A program made the translations under genes and the position numbers. DNA of 64,000 nucleotides from positions 529,501 to 593,500 of the forward strand of contig JAKZAN010000003.1 of assembly GCA_023053545.1 (NCBI GenBank), read 5' to 3'. The notes under the pieces are model-generated. The model searched no databases and was not told the DNA's origin. It saw only the letters and a list, made by a program, of their open reading frames with translations. Positions 1 through 9,830 of the stretch are shown piece after piece. Source of the stretch: Lepidurus packardi (lineage: Eukaryota; Arthropoda; Branchiopoda; Notostraca; Triopsidae). The first letter of the stretch is position 1; each line of letters starts with the position of its first letter.

Positions 1-95
1 GTCGTGTACTACATTTATGGTTTTTGAACGTTTGTAAGAAGGCCAGTGTCATTCCTTGCTCAAGGGTATTTTTCGGTTTTAATTTGGTTACGGTA
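1..95. repeat. Repeat U, partial copy 3
   Basis: This stretch matches, with a few differences, 46620-46710 and 11190-11265. All three copies share the run around 'ggccagtgtcattccttgc' and then 'ttttcggtttt'. The copy is cut by the window edge and, relative to the one at 46555-46760, skips straight into LINE-B sequence. I infer a dispersed repeat whose other part carries a gag-like remnant (see 10619-11330). Confidence 0.7.
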
Positions 96-600
96 TGTGG
101 GGTTATTGTGGGATTTGACGGAAACGGTTTCTCCCCAAAATTCTTAAGAAATGTAGAGGTCTTTTAAGGGGTTCTCAATTGTTTCCCATCGACTTTTCTA
201 CTTTTCATTATTCTTCCTTTATCCATTTCTTTGCTTCTAATTGGCTTGTACGTGTATACCTTTCCAGGCGGTCGACATGAGGCATTTTGCTCTCTCAGGA
301 GTTGTTGACTTCTGTCTTGGCTGCTCCGGTGGAAAATGTCACAATAACCTATTTCCAGGAGCAGCCCAATAGGAGGTAATCCTGTCTCGACTTGCGGGGC
401 TACAGTTGTTGTAAGATACCTGTTGTGGTTAACAATCCCTCTTGATGTGTGTAGTAAAGGACATGTAATCTCGCATCTAAGACGTTGCACCATATAGGGA
501 AACCACAGCGCAGTTTGCGATGACCGTTGCCAAAAAAAAAAAAAGTGTGGAACAGTTGATCGACTTCGAGACCGTCGATTGTTTTTGGAAGTAAGTTGAT
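96..600 (-). pseudogene. LINE-B fragment: C-terminal end of a reverse transcriptase ORF
   Basis: The minus-strand open stretch 493-164 contains a segment reading TTVAPQVETGLPP followed by LLLEI. It aligns with the region just after the RT thumb in the other LINEs here (for example ALEVETGLLPLDLLLEY in LINE-C). A second diverged copy lies at 46830-47990 and a third scrap near 60430-60600. Only the tail of ORF2 is present and no catalytic RT motif remains. LINE-A is inserted at about 600: its poly(T) starts at 607. LINE-B does not resume cleanly at the other side of LINE-A, so the insertion or a later deletion removed flanking sequence. Confidence 0.7.
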
Positions 601-640
601 AGTAAGTTTTTTTTTTTTTTTTTTTTTTTATAAATAATAC

Positions 641-664
641 CAGTGTAGGCCGTAGCCTGTTACT
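641..664 (-). other. LINE-A 3'-terminal hairpin
   Basis: On the plus strand AGGC (647-650), loop CGTA, GCCT (655-658) form a four-pair stem. The stem begins 18 nt beyond the last T of the poly(T) tail (629). The same stem with a four-base loop and the same spacing is present in LINE-C and LINE-D. Stem-loops near the 3' end are known RT recognition elements in several LINE groups; that role is inferred here. Confidence 0.6.
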
Positions 665-828
665 GGGTCTTTTATTGAGAACAGATGTGTTATTACAGCG
701 TTAGGGGGGTAGATCGTATAGTTCATGGGAAATGCTAGTGCATTTCCCGGGGAGGGGGGGGGGGAAATGAGGGAAGTTAGTTGGGTACCTTGCTGATGTT
801 TAGTTTATTAATCATGCATTCAATCATA

Positions 829-3800
829 CTATTTGCATATTTTTATGGCTACTTCCATAAAGCTGACTAATGCAGGAAAAGCTTTAGGGCTGGTAATTAT
901 AACTTGGGCGTTGAAATGGATTTGTGCGAGGCGTAAGTGACGAAGTAGTTGAGCCCGTTCTTTATTGAGGCGGCGACAGTGGAAGAGCAAATGTGGAATA
1001 ATTTGTTTCGATTGCTCTTGGCAGGGGCATCTATCTGAATCCGATTTTCGGATTCGCCTAAGGTAGCTTTTCGTGGGGAAGTGTGTGGTTCGAAGTTGTA
1101 CTATCTTGGAGATGATGCACCTTGGGAGGGGTATTTGGACGATTCCTCGGTGGTTGGGTTCTGGTACTAGGTCTCGGAGGGGACCATTGTTGGGTGTTCC
1201 AGCGTAGTTTCCATTTCCTCATTACTTCATTGTCAATCCATTCACGTGCTACCTTAAGGGAATCCGGGGGCGAAATCCAGAATGATTCCACAAGTGCTCT
1301 TGCCCTTTCGGTGTTTAACGTATATCTTTTGTGGTTGAGAGTTATCGGTGGGACGGGCCACTTGTTCCAGGATCTTGAGGCGAAGTGTTTTAAATTCACG
1401 TTCTCGAGGTATAGATCGAGAGGCAGTAATCCGGTTTCCACCTCCAGTGCTGCGGAAGGAGTCGAAGGTACGGCGCCTGTAATGGTGAGTAGGCCTTTTC
1501 TGTATATTTGGGTGAGGGGCTTAAGCATGGAAGTGGAAACATTACTCCATGCAGGGTATGCGTACCGTATCTTCGCGAGGGCTGTGGCTTGGAATAGGGA
1601 GCGAAGTTGTTTGCAGGACACTGCCTTAGAAATCCTTCCAAGTTTGGCGATCCTTCGTATAATGGTTTCACATTGCGCAGCCAGATAATTGATATGATGA
1701 TTCCATTTTAAACGATTATCGTAGAGGATACTCAAGTATCTCACGGATTCTTTTGGGTAGATTGTGGTATCTTCCCAAATCAGCGCCGTGCGTTCTTCGT
1801 TGTGTTTCCACGAGAAGTGGATTAGCTCCGTTTTATTGCGGGCAAATTCTAATTTGAACTTTTTGCTCCATTTCACTAGGGTGCCTAAGTTGTTCGAGAG
1901 CAACTTTATGTTTTTCTCACTTGATGAGCCGGACGTAAAGAGGAGGAGATCATCCATGAATGCTTGGACATTAAGGCGTTTCCTTTTAATGACATGTAGG
2001 GCACTGTTTATGTAGGAGAGGAAAAGAAGAGGTGAGAGGGGAGATCCCTGAGGAACGCCTTTTGTGGTGCGAAAAATATCGCTTTGGTTATTCTCAGCGA
2101 CTACGAAGATCTTTCGGTCCGTTACAAAACTGTCTATCCAAGCCAATAACATGATGGGGACTTTCCGCTTGTGTAGTTCAATGCTGAGCATACTGTGGTT
2201 TACGTTGTCGAACGCTCCGGAGATGTCAAGGAGCAGGGCTGTTGCCACCTTTCCATTGTCGTAGCTCTGAAGAATGGAGTCGCTAAGGGTTGTGAGAGCA
2301 TCGGTTGTTGATCTGCCCTGTCTACAACCCCATTGCCTGTCCGACAGCACTTCGTTGTCATCAAGGTAAAACTTGAGTCGAGTAGCAATGGCCTTTTCTA
2401 GCATCTTTCCAAGTACGGGGAGTAGGGAGATGGGACGGAAACTTTTAATCGTCTCATAATTTTCTTTACCGGGTTTGGGGAGCGGGACAACTTTTGCTGT
2501 TTTCCAAGCTTTGGGGTGATAGCCGTGAGAAAGAGAGGCGTTAAATATACCCACCACATAAGGGCCTATTACTTGCCATGTTTTTTTTAGCACGAGAGCT
2601 TGTATGTGGTCCGCACCAGCTGCCTTGTTGGGAGGTAGACCGTCGAGGATAGTAGTGATCTCTTCCGTGGAGAAAGGTTCCTCGTAAGGAGACAGACTTG
2701 CTCTGTTGGTAGTGCGGCGGAAACGAGATGAGTGATGGATATCATGGGATGAATCTACAGGTTTGCCATTCAACAAGTGTTTTGCTACATAGTTGAGCTT
2801 TGATGTAGGGTCGGGGAAGGGTTTACCATCGTCTTGACAGAGATGCTGTAGCCGGTTGTTGTTATGCGAACGTAGGTGACGGTCGAAGTTCCACAGAATT
2901 CTGTTACTCGGATCATCCATTTGTGCGGCCCAATATCGTTCTTTCAGCTCACGAGTTTTCGCCCGATAGATATTTCGCTTCCTTTTCCATTCATCTTCCA
3001 TCTGTAAGCATCTTATGGCACGATAACGTCGAAGAGCGGCTGCGGATTCTTTTCGAAGGTGAAATAGTTCGCTATTCCACCAGGGATTTTTCCGTTTGTC
3101 GTCTGATCTCGTTGGTATGTGCTTAATCATAGCCTGGCGGATGATAGTAGTGAGCGAGTTGACTGCTACATCAATTTCCTGTGGGTTTTGCGGATTTGAT
3201 ATCATTGAGTGCATCTTAATTAAGCTAGACGACAGGTGGGAATAAAGGTCTTTCCAATTTGCTTTTGCGTATGACCAAGAGGTTTTCGGTGCGCGGGTTA
3301 TAAGATTTTTGAAAGACAGGACTATTGCCTTATGATCGGATTCATTATAGTAAGAATCTTCGTTAAGAATGGACCAGTTAACTTGCGTGCGTAAGGCTGG
3401 TGATATCCACGTTAAGTCTATAGTGGATTTGTGACCCCGTTCGTTATGAAACGTGGGTGTGTTCCACTTGTTTAGCAAGACCAAGTCTCGTTCAGATGCA
3501 AAGTCGTACAATTGTGGTCCAGCGGTGTCGGGAGTCCTATCTTCCCATAGCCAGTGATGGGCGTTGAAATCACCAGTGATTACAGTACGATCCATGTGTC
3601 CATGCTTTTTCTGTATGTCAGAGAGAAATGATGTGGTTTCGGTGGTGTGTCTTCTGTATAATGCGATTACCAGTATGCGGAGGGAGCCTGTGATGGAGAG
3701 CTTGAGAGCCACATACAACTGAGATATCTCCAAAACGTAGAAAGGACTGTTCGTCTTCCGAAGGAGAAGCACACCTTCGTATTTGAGTGCGGGGCTAATT

Positions 3801-3949
3801 AGTTCAAAGCCCCCCATCCTTGGGTATGGCAAATTTTTCGGAGGTTCCATGACTGCTATTGTGTCAATATTCTTGATTGAGGCCTCCCATATGAGTTCCG
3901 TAAGTTGATTGAATTCTTTCTTACATTTTGTACCAGAAAGCTCCGTCAT
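829..3949 (-). pseudogene. LINE-A ORF2: APE endonuclease and reverse transcriptase (late frameshift)
   Basis: ORF2 nicks the target DNA and reverse-transcribes the element RNA at the nick (target-primed reverse transcription). The reading frame 3949-1058 gives 963 residues. The endonuclease is N-terminal, with GDFNAHHW near residue 128 and SDHKAIVL near 206. A linker with NPWWNSEL follows. The RT then shows FRPISLLPVLGK near 505, GAFDNVNH near 575, GVPQGSPLSP near 635 and FMDDLLLF near 665; the usual A of FADD is M here. After about 1130 the family-typical C-terminus continues in another frame, with CPCQ and HLLFHC forming a Cys/His motif, and would end at 829. A single frameshift therefore cuts off the true C-terminus. 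The start ATG overlaps the ORF1 stop (ATGA, 3949-3946). No RNase H domain is seen. Confidence 0.85.
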
Positions 3950-5296
3950 TCTGTCCGTCTTTTGGGGGTCTTTGAGTTGCGGTTAACTGTTTTCCATTCG
4001 TCTGCTCTCCGCTGGTCGGTGGGATTGACTGCTGGTTTTTCAGCCTCTTTCTTTCTAATGGGGCATGATTGGTCAAACGCGAAGTGGTCCCCTTTACAGT
4101 TGACGCACTTGCATTTGTTCCCAGTGCTGGTCCGGGTGTCGTGTTCTTCTCCGCATTTTGCGCAACTAGGTTGTTTACTGCGACAGTTTGCAGACATGTG
4201 GCCTGTAAGCTTGTCATCTATAACATTGAAGGACGTTCGAGCGCCTGATTTCTTCCACTTGGATGATTCTGTTGTAAGCCAATAGAACCCCATCCTCTTT
4301 GATCTTCTGATTCTCTTCCGCCGTGGAGCACGTATACATGATGGATCCAAAGGCTTTGGTGCTGGTTGGATTAAGCCACTTGGCCTTGTCTGCGAAGAAC
4401 TTTATTTCCATGTCCGAATACATGTCTGAAAGAGGCGCACAGATTTGTTCTAAAGATTCATCTTTGGGAAGTTGATGGAAGATTAGACGAAGGTCGGGTT
4501 GTCTGGTGACCGCTTTGACTGGGCCCATGCATTTCAGGGATGCAGCGTTGAGGATCGGTTCTGCCTTAGCTTTTTCTTCCTTGCTTTTGAAGGTCAGGAT
4601 TAGTCTATTCGATTTCGTTTTCCTCGCGAAAATCGGCCTCGGGGCGTTGGGGCAAGTTTGTCGGAGGTCTCGTTCAATGGTTTGTAGCAGCTCCTTATTA
4701 GGGAGGGACATACCCCTTTTCTCCAAGTCCAATTGCTCCAGAACCATAGTTTCATCATGAACTGTTGACGGCAGATTTTTTGTTGGGTTGCTGGTGGAGG
4801 TTGCGGGGGTTTCATCTCGAGGTTTGCTTAGCGTCTTCGACATTCTAACCGCTTGGGACCACGATTTGTGCTGATCTACTCCCCCAGATGGAGCCATGTG
4901 TGACTTCACCTCTTCCCTGAGTTTCCGAACCTCGTTGGCGAGTGAAGTGATCAGCTCTCGCAAGGAAGTCTTTTCTTCGCTTTCTTGCTTTAGTTGGGTT
5001 TCAAGGGACGTGATTTGGAGCACCATTTGATCTTGGGTTCTCTTCATTGCAAGGAGTATGGTAGACGCATGGTCAGGGCGAAGTTGAGGCTCTTCCAGAG
5101 AATTTGCACGTTTTCTAATAGGCATCTCTTTTGGGTCGTTCGAGAGGGAGGCAGATCTTTTGGTTTGAGCATGGGCAAGAGAACTTCTCATGTTACGGCA
5201 AGGTTTGCAGTTTTTCGCCGCAGGTACATCTCTTTCAAAAAGAATGGCACAGGTTGCACAAATAGATTTGGTTGGTCTGGGTACGGGCGAGTTCAC
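3946..5296 (-). pseudogene. LINE-A ORF1: gag-like RNA-binding protein with three CCHC knuckles (frameshifted)
   Basis: ORF1 proteins of these LINEs bind element RNA and assemble the ribonucleoprotein. The first frame (5296-4214) starts with a Cys-rich segment (CATCAILFERD, then AAKNCKPCR). A likely coiled coil follows (residues about 85-130), then a globular RRM-like region ending in VLQCY. The frame breaks at about 4215, exactly inside the first CCHC knuckle. The knuckle region continues in the next frame with GHMSANC, CAKCGEEHDTRTSTGNKC and CVNCKGDHFAFDQSC. The protein ends at 3946 with a stop overlapping the ORF2 start. LINE-C has the same domain order and the same N-terminal Cys motif. 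A sequencing indel rather than a true mutation is possible. Confidence 0.8.
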
Positions 5297-5390
5297 TGTT
5301 GACCTCGGATTCTGTGGGACCTTGGCCTCCCTCGCAGCTGGGCGAGTTCATCGGCGAACATGACGCAATAGAGTCCATGAACGGCCCCCC

Positions 5391-5600
5391 GAATGTTGAT
5401 TTTTTTTTTCTCCCCTTGTGAAAAACGGTGTGAAAAACGGGTTCAAACTAAACGAAAGCTTAACGAACGGATAACTGAGGATTTGCTCAAAACTGGGTGC
5501 AAATACGGTAACAAACTTGCACGAAAAACTTCCCAAAATAGGTTCGGAAACGAGAGCACAGAAACTAACGTCCACCTTCGTGCACAGTTCTATATTTTGT
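5391..5600. other. Unassigned spacer, possibly LINE-A 5' leader
   Basis: An A-rich stretch with a short T run at 5400-5410 and repeated 'gtgaaaaacgg' motifs. It could be the 5' UTR and promoter of LINE-A, because ORF1 starts at 5296 on the minus strand. I see no conserved coding sequence. Confidence 0.3.
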
Positions 5601-6540
5601 TTTCCTAAACGTGCTGGAGTTTGGAGTATTTGTTGGAGTATTTACTCGAATCAGAACCGTGCGATGGGTCTTCAAAGCAGGCGGTAGATCCTTTAGGTAA
5701 AGTATAACGTTCAAGATTTTCGTTAAGAGTCCGAGTCGAATGAGTTTCAAGCTTGTTGGGTTTAGATTGTCAGGACCCGGGGCGGTGTTTTAGGGCAGCA
5801 TGTTAGCTTTGATCTCCGGTGGTATTATTGGGCGCCAAATGTCGCCAAGCGCACTTTCTTTATTGGTTTTGATCTCTTTATTGTCCTTTGGCGAGGGACG
5901 GGAGAAGAGCTCAGTCTAATATTCCGCGGTGTTCTCGGGTAAGTTTGCTAATTCCTTTCTGGTGTTTCCATTCAGGATTGCTTTTACGCAGGCAGAGCGA
6001 TTTGAGGAGGAGTTGTCTCCTTTTCTGGACGCCCTCAGTTGTTCTATTTACTATCGTTGCTAGGTCTTCGTTGGTGGGCCTTACTCCTCTCATGATTTTT
6101 TCTACTTCCCACCTAGTTAGGGTGCATTCGTCTTCGGACGTCCATAATTTCCCCTTTTGCTTTCCAGATCGATGTTCTGATGCAGTTTGTGCATTATATA
6201 CAGTTGGAGGCGCTGGCGTTTATGTTGGCCTAGACCTATCTTCGTTTTAAACGTTAAAGCGTAAAAGGGACATTGGAGTTCGATCTGGGTATTCTCATTA
6301 TCTGTTTGAGGTACCTCGGTTGTTGCCGGTTGTTGGTATTCTGTGTCAGCCGTTTCCTTCTCTATCGCTTGTGGGTTTTGGTCGGAGGGTTTTTCATTTG
6401 CATGTTTGAGTAGTAAGTGACTTTTTAAACCTGACTTTGTTTTGTTTGGTCTGTTACAGACCTGGCAGTGGATATCTGTTTTGTCCTGTATTGCTCCATG
6501 CCCTCCTTTTGGTGTTACGGATGGTCTTTTTGCGTTGCGC
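5600..6540 (-). pseudogene. R2-like fragment, lineage 2 (zinc fingers, Myb, RT start)
   Basis: R2-type elements insert site-specifically into 28S rDNA using N-terminal zinc fingers and a Myb domain, then RT and a C-terminal endonuclease. Here the minus strand shows a C2H2 finger (CQVCNRPNKTKSGLKSH with a later H, about 6470-6390). A second finger has lost a Cys (CPFYALTFKTKIGLGQH, about 6270-6220). A Myb-like helix follows (RWEVEKIMRGVRPTNEDL, about 6110-6050), then the start of an RT (LTKILN...DLPPALKTHRTVLI, about 5720-5650). Stops and frameshifts separate the pieces. Two finger-like units and different residues from the copy at 8260-9640 suggest a separate R2 lineage. The N-terminus is fused to a LINE linker. 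Confidence 0.6.
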
Positions 6541-6544
6541 TTGT

Positions 6545-6790
6545 GCTTTTTTATAGTTTTCGAAGTTAGTTTTGAAGGATTTCTGTTGAATTCTCTGTAA
6601 CATTTTCTCATTATGTCCATTTGCCTACTGCACTCCTCGTTCCACCACATTTTCTTGTTTTTCCGGTTGTCTTTCTTTGGTCCTCCTTGAGCGGTATGTG
6701 TCTTTTGTTTACTTCTATGAGCTTTTCTACATATGTAGGGGAAACATCAAGACTTTCACCACGTAGCAAGAGGGAGAGATAACCAGCTAC
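6545..6790 (-). pseudogene. LINE fragment: endonuclease-RT linker fused to R2-like sequence
   Basis: The minus strand reads HIPLKEDQRK and then, in a shifted frame, MWWNEECSRQMD followed by YREFNRNP. This matches the 'P/N-WWN-x-E' linker between endonuclease and RT in LINE ORF2 proteins (compare NPWWNSEL in LINE-A). It runs in frame into the zinc fingers of the R2-like fragment, so an open frame of 177 residues (6650-6117) is a chimera and not a real gene. The boundary lies near 6545. Confidence 0.55.
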
Positions 6791-6879
6791 GTGGTATTGA
6801 AAGATGAAAAATTATCGAGAGACATTTCCATATTTGGAAAGGAGTATGGGATGTTTGGTTTCGCGTGGTAATAGAGTGT

Positions 6880-7474
6880 TCTGAATTCGACCTTGACAAC
6901 GAATGAGACCTTCGTCGTCTTGAGACCGAGTTATTTGATAGTGAAGGGGTATGTGCTATTAGGGTTAGAAGACGTGAGAGTTTTCAAGACATCTGGATAA
7001 CAGTGTGCTTGTTCGGGACGCAAGGCACGGATCTGACTATGTCGTAATTCAGATACGGTTAACGGGCCTATTTGCCTTTTGTTCGTTCGAATATTCTGAA
7101 CGAAGCGATTTATCCAAGCGAGTACTCAGAGGAGACGATTCCAGTTGTTGTAGCGCTGGAGTAGTGAGTTTTTGGGTTTGTTTGGTGGGGAAGGGGAAGG
7201 TACTTCAGTAGGGAGTACGAGGGGGTTTACAGTAGGGATATTTTTTACACCTCGGAGCAAGTGGAGTGGGCCTTTGGTCCAAAGCGGGGACTCTTGAAGC
7301 TGTTTTATGCTGATGCCGCGAGTCAGCAGGTCTGCCGGATTCTTTTGGGATGTGCAATAATGAAGAGAAACCTACAATGTTTTGACCGTGGCAATGATTT
7401 CAGACGCTCTGGACTCGTCTAGGCGGCTTTGTCCCTTGTATCCAATGGAGGGCGATTTGTGAATCTGACCATAG
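6880..7474 (-). pseudogene. BEL/Pao fragment: RNase H and start of integrase
   Basis: The minus strand shows WSDSQIALHWIQGTK, a BEL/Pao RNase H motif with its catalytic Asp. After a frameshift come NPADLLTRGI, SPLWTKGPLHLL and RVLAWINRF, the usual RNase H-to-integrase segment. Pol domains on either side are absent. The junction with R2 sequence is sharp, at 7474, where R2 codons for LASSRMEH meet the BEL codons. The piece could complement the BEL/Pao 5' half at 57736-59975, which stops at the beginning of its RT, but that link is inference. Confidence 0.7.
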
Positions 7475-8035
7475 ATGGAATTTATGTTCCATTCTTGAGC
7501 TAGCCAACAAGATTAAATCGTCCACATAGGCGATACAATTCACTTTTTGGTCATCGGAGATATAGTAGCCGTTATTTTCAGGTAGTTTCCTGACAATGCT
7601 GTCGATAACGAGGCTAAAAAGGAACGGAGAGAGTGGATGGCCTTGCTTAATACCTCGGTTAATACGGATGGTCTGAGGGAGGATATTAAACCCGTAAGAA
7701 AATGTTAGTTGAGCAATCTTGATAGGAATTTTTAATATAGTTTTAAAATCCCGTAGGAGCACGAACCTCGGCCAAGGACCTGAAAATCGAGTGATGGGAT
7801 ACTCGATCAAAGGCCTTGCGAACATCAACTGTGGCTAAATTAATTGATTTGATGTTCTTTCTTGCATCTCTAAGGAGAAAAATATCCTCAGCACAACGTC
7901 TATTAGATGGAAAGGTTTTTGGCGCTTGTTAATTGGGATGTTCGTGACAAGCCTTGATGAAAGGATTTTATTTAGATGCCGGACGACCACAGTTATTAAT
8001 TGGGTAGTTGCTTTAGCGTACGTTCGAGGTTGCAA
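7474..8035 (-). pseudogene. R2 reverse transcriptase fragment (copy b)
   Basis: This covers the central RT of an R2-type element. The minus strand shows RHLNKILSSRLV and NKRQKPF (about 7985-7905), a frameshift, then FARPLIEYPITRFS, RGIKQGHPLSPFLFSL (about 7680-7600) and AYVDDLILLASS (about 7525-7490). YVDD is the catalytic RT signature. The 5' part duplicates, with many differences, the RT piece at 8260-8516, so two R2 copies are joined head to tail. The fragment ends abruptly at 7474, the same R2 position as in the copy at 57107. Confidence 0.75.
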
Positions 8036-8258
8036 CTATGGCTTGTTTGGCACGGATAAGGTTTAGACAAGAACCACCATCTACATTTCAAAATATGACG
8101 CTACATAGTGAAAAAACAAGAATATATATGAGGCCATCGTGTTTATGTACAAGACAAGGTAGGTTTTAGTTTCACTTATAACTTTTCTCTTTCGGGTGAC
8201 ATGGTATGGGCAAGGAGTATGTGATTTCAAATTTGTAACTTTCTTTTCTTACGTTGTA
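8036..8258. other. Spacer between two R2 fragments
   Basis: AT-rich sequence between the R2 copies with no conserved reading frame that I can recognise. Confidence 0.4.
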
Positions 8259-9640
8259 ATTTAAAAATCCCGTAGGAGCGTGAACTTCGACCAACGACCT
8301 AAAAATCGAGTTTTGGGACACTCGATCAAAGGCTTTACGAACATCGAATGTGGCTAGATTCATTGATTTCTTTCTTGCATCTTTAAGGATAAAATCGAGG
8401 AGAAAAATATTCTCGACGCGACCATCTATTGGAAGGAAGGCTTTCTGGCGCTTGTTAATTGGAATGTTTGCGACAAGACATGATGAAAGGATTTTATTTA
8501 GATGCCGGACGACCACAGAGGAAATCGTAATGGGTCTAAAGTCCTCGGACTAACAGGTGAGTCCACTTTAGGTATAAGGACAGTTCTATGTCGCTTGAGG
8601 CTTGGGGGGGGGATCTTCAATGAAGATGACGAGGTTCAGGATTTTATTTAAAATCCGAGCCGGAAGGGCCTTTAATGTTTTGATAGTAAAAGCCATCAGG
8701 ACCAGGGGCCGACTGGCTCTCAGCATACTGGTTCCTCATTTCAAAGAATGAGATACACCTCCAGATTGCAGTGGGGACTTTATCTGTAGTGGATTCGGGG
8801 GGCTCACTATCAATCGGCGATTGCATATCAACTCAAAATTCTCGGCCCAGTAAGGTTCGAAACCCAGAACTTCTTTATGTATGCGAGTATTGCCATCAAG
8901 TATTGAGTTAATGTAAGCAGAGCGGTGTTTCTTATATAGATTCTGAACTCGGGCATACTCACGATCACACAGTTTACGGCGATTCTCCGGTACATCAGGC
9001 TCTATAGTTTGAACTTTGGAGGCCCGCGGAGGATGTTCCCGACAAGCACAGAGATGAGATAAGTATCAAAACGATCAGTCACGGGAAGGCCGTTCTGTGC
9101 GTCTATAATAATACCGTCCAGTACGTTCTCGCTATACTGTATCTTCTTTGGTTTAGGTAAGGCAAGTAAAAAATCAAGCCATGCACTAATGTCTTTTGCG
9201 GGTATTTTAGACGGAGGCGTAACGGATGAAATCATTAATGGTTGGTTTTAAATTTGATTTCTGATAGTGATGACTAGATTTTTGTAGCTATCAGGGCGTC
9301 GTTGGCCTTTAATAGACTCGACAGTCCTTTCCGGAAAGAACTCAGCTAATTCCATGTTAATAAACTTGATATTTCCCAACGAAAGCTCCACTTCTTTATT
9401 AGCTAGTAAATACGTTTCATCTTCATTCCAATGGGCTTTAATTAGTATGGGTTGGTTTTCACATTTTTGATTATTATAAGCTTCTGTGTGGATTTTGCTG
9501 GAATGGAGAGATAATTCGACATTTTTCTTAAAACTTTTCTCACAAATCGAAGAAATGTGACTTGAGTCACCACTATTGGTTGAGTTCACGGATCCATCAT
9601 CGGACCCGGTCCTCACGCGCAGTCTGCCACCTTCGGCCAT
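8259..9640 (-). pseudogene. R2 retrotransposon ORF (copy a), 5' two-thirds, degenerate
   Basis: R2 copies itself into 28S genes by target-primed reverse transcription. The ORF probably starts at 9640, about 105 nt after the ribozyme. The N-terminus has one degraded zinc finger (ICEKSFKKNVELSLHSSKIH, first Cys replaced by Ser) near residues 30-50. A Myb domain follows (WNEDETYLLANKE, then FFPERTVESIKGQRR, near 70-115). Downstream frames carry CDREYARVQNLYKKH and APGPDGFYYQNIK. The start of the RT has RHLNKIL, INKRQKAF and TFDVRKAFDRV. At least four frame changes or stops separate the pieces (breaks near 9240, 8830, 8640 and 8520). The copy ends at 8259 where it meets spacer and another R2. No YVDD or endonuclease remains in this copy. 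Confidence 0.75.
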
Positions 9641-9744
9641 CCAAAGGCATGTAATCTAGCTCCGAAGATAATTAGGTGTCGTTTAGAAAAGGCTTCCTGC
9701 AGCTGCGATTTGCCGGTCTTATGGCAGGGAAATAAATTTCCCGT

Positions 9745-9812
9745 GATCAATTCCTATTAGTATAACCCAGGGTAGCGCCACGAGGAGGCGGGAATCGATC
9801 AATTGCTACCCC
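9745..9812 (-). ncRNA. HDV-like self-cleaving ribozyme at the R2 5' end
   Basis: Read on the minus strand from 9812, a double-pseudoknot fold can be drawn by eye. P1 is GGGGTAGC with GCTACCCT (9812-9805 with 9776-9769), ending in the G-U wobble typical of HDV cleavage sites. P2 is TGATCGATTCC with GGAATTGATCA (11 pairs, one G-U). P3 is GCC/GGC closing a TCCTCGT loop. GGG follows P1 as in HDV, allowing P1.1 with the CC of that loop. The joining strand CTAATA matches the catalytic-C position (CGAAU in HDV). P4 appears almost absent. R2 elements are known to free their 5' ends from 28S transcripts with such ribozymes. Position and fold agree with that role. Confidence 0.85.
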
Positions 9813-9830
9813 AAAAGAGAGTTAAGGGAG
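9813..9830 (-). other. 28S/R2 junction with untemplated or duplicated bases
   Basis: Between 28S sequence ending CTCTTAA and the ribozyme there are 18 extra nucleotides (minus strand CTCCCTTAACTCTCTTTT). They look like a partial re-copy of the target (CTTAACTCTC). Extra or repeated 28S-derived bases at 5' junctions are common for R2. The normal GG before the cleavage point is missing. Confidence 0.6.

Larger units (their letters stand above)
607..5390 (-). mobile_element. LINE-A: nearly full-length APE-type non-LTR retrotransposon
   Basis: Reading on the minus strand there is a 5' leader (about 5390-5297), a gag-like ORF1, an endonuclease/RT ORF2, a 3' UTR and a poly(A) tail, seen as poly(T) at 607-629. 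ORF1 with CCHC knuckles, and ORF2 with an APE endonuclease, an RT, a C-terminal Cys/His motif and no RNase H, fit the broad Jockey/R1/I group. I cannot assign a clade without a tree. The exact 5' end is uncertain and I could not find a convincing target-site duplication. This is the best preserved LINE in the window, with one frameshift in each ORF. Confidence 0.85.

Noticed and set aside
590-5410. Target-site duplication for LINE-A ('gttgat' near both ends)
   Set aside because: Only six bases match, with different neighbours; could be chance.
6117-6650. Novel zinc-finger gene of 177 codons
   Set aside because: It is a fusion of a LINE linker and an R2 zinc-finger segment, both recognisable.
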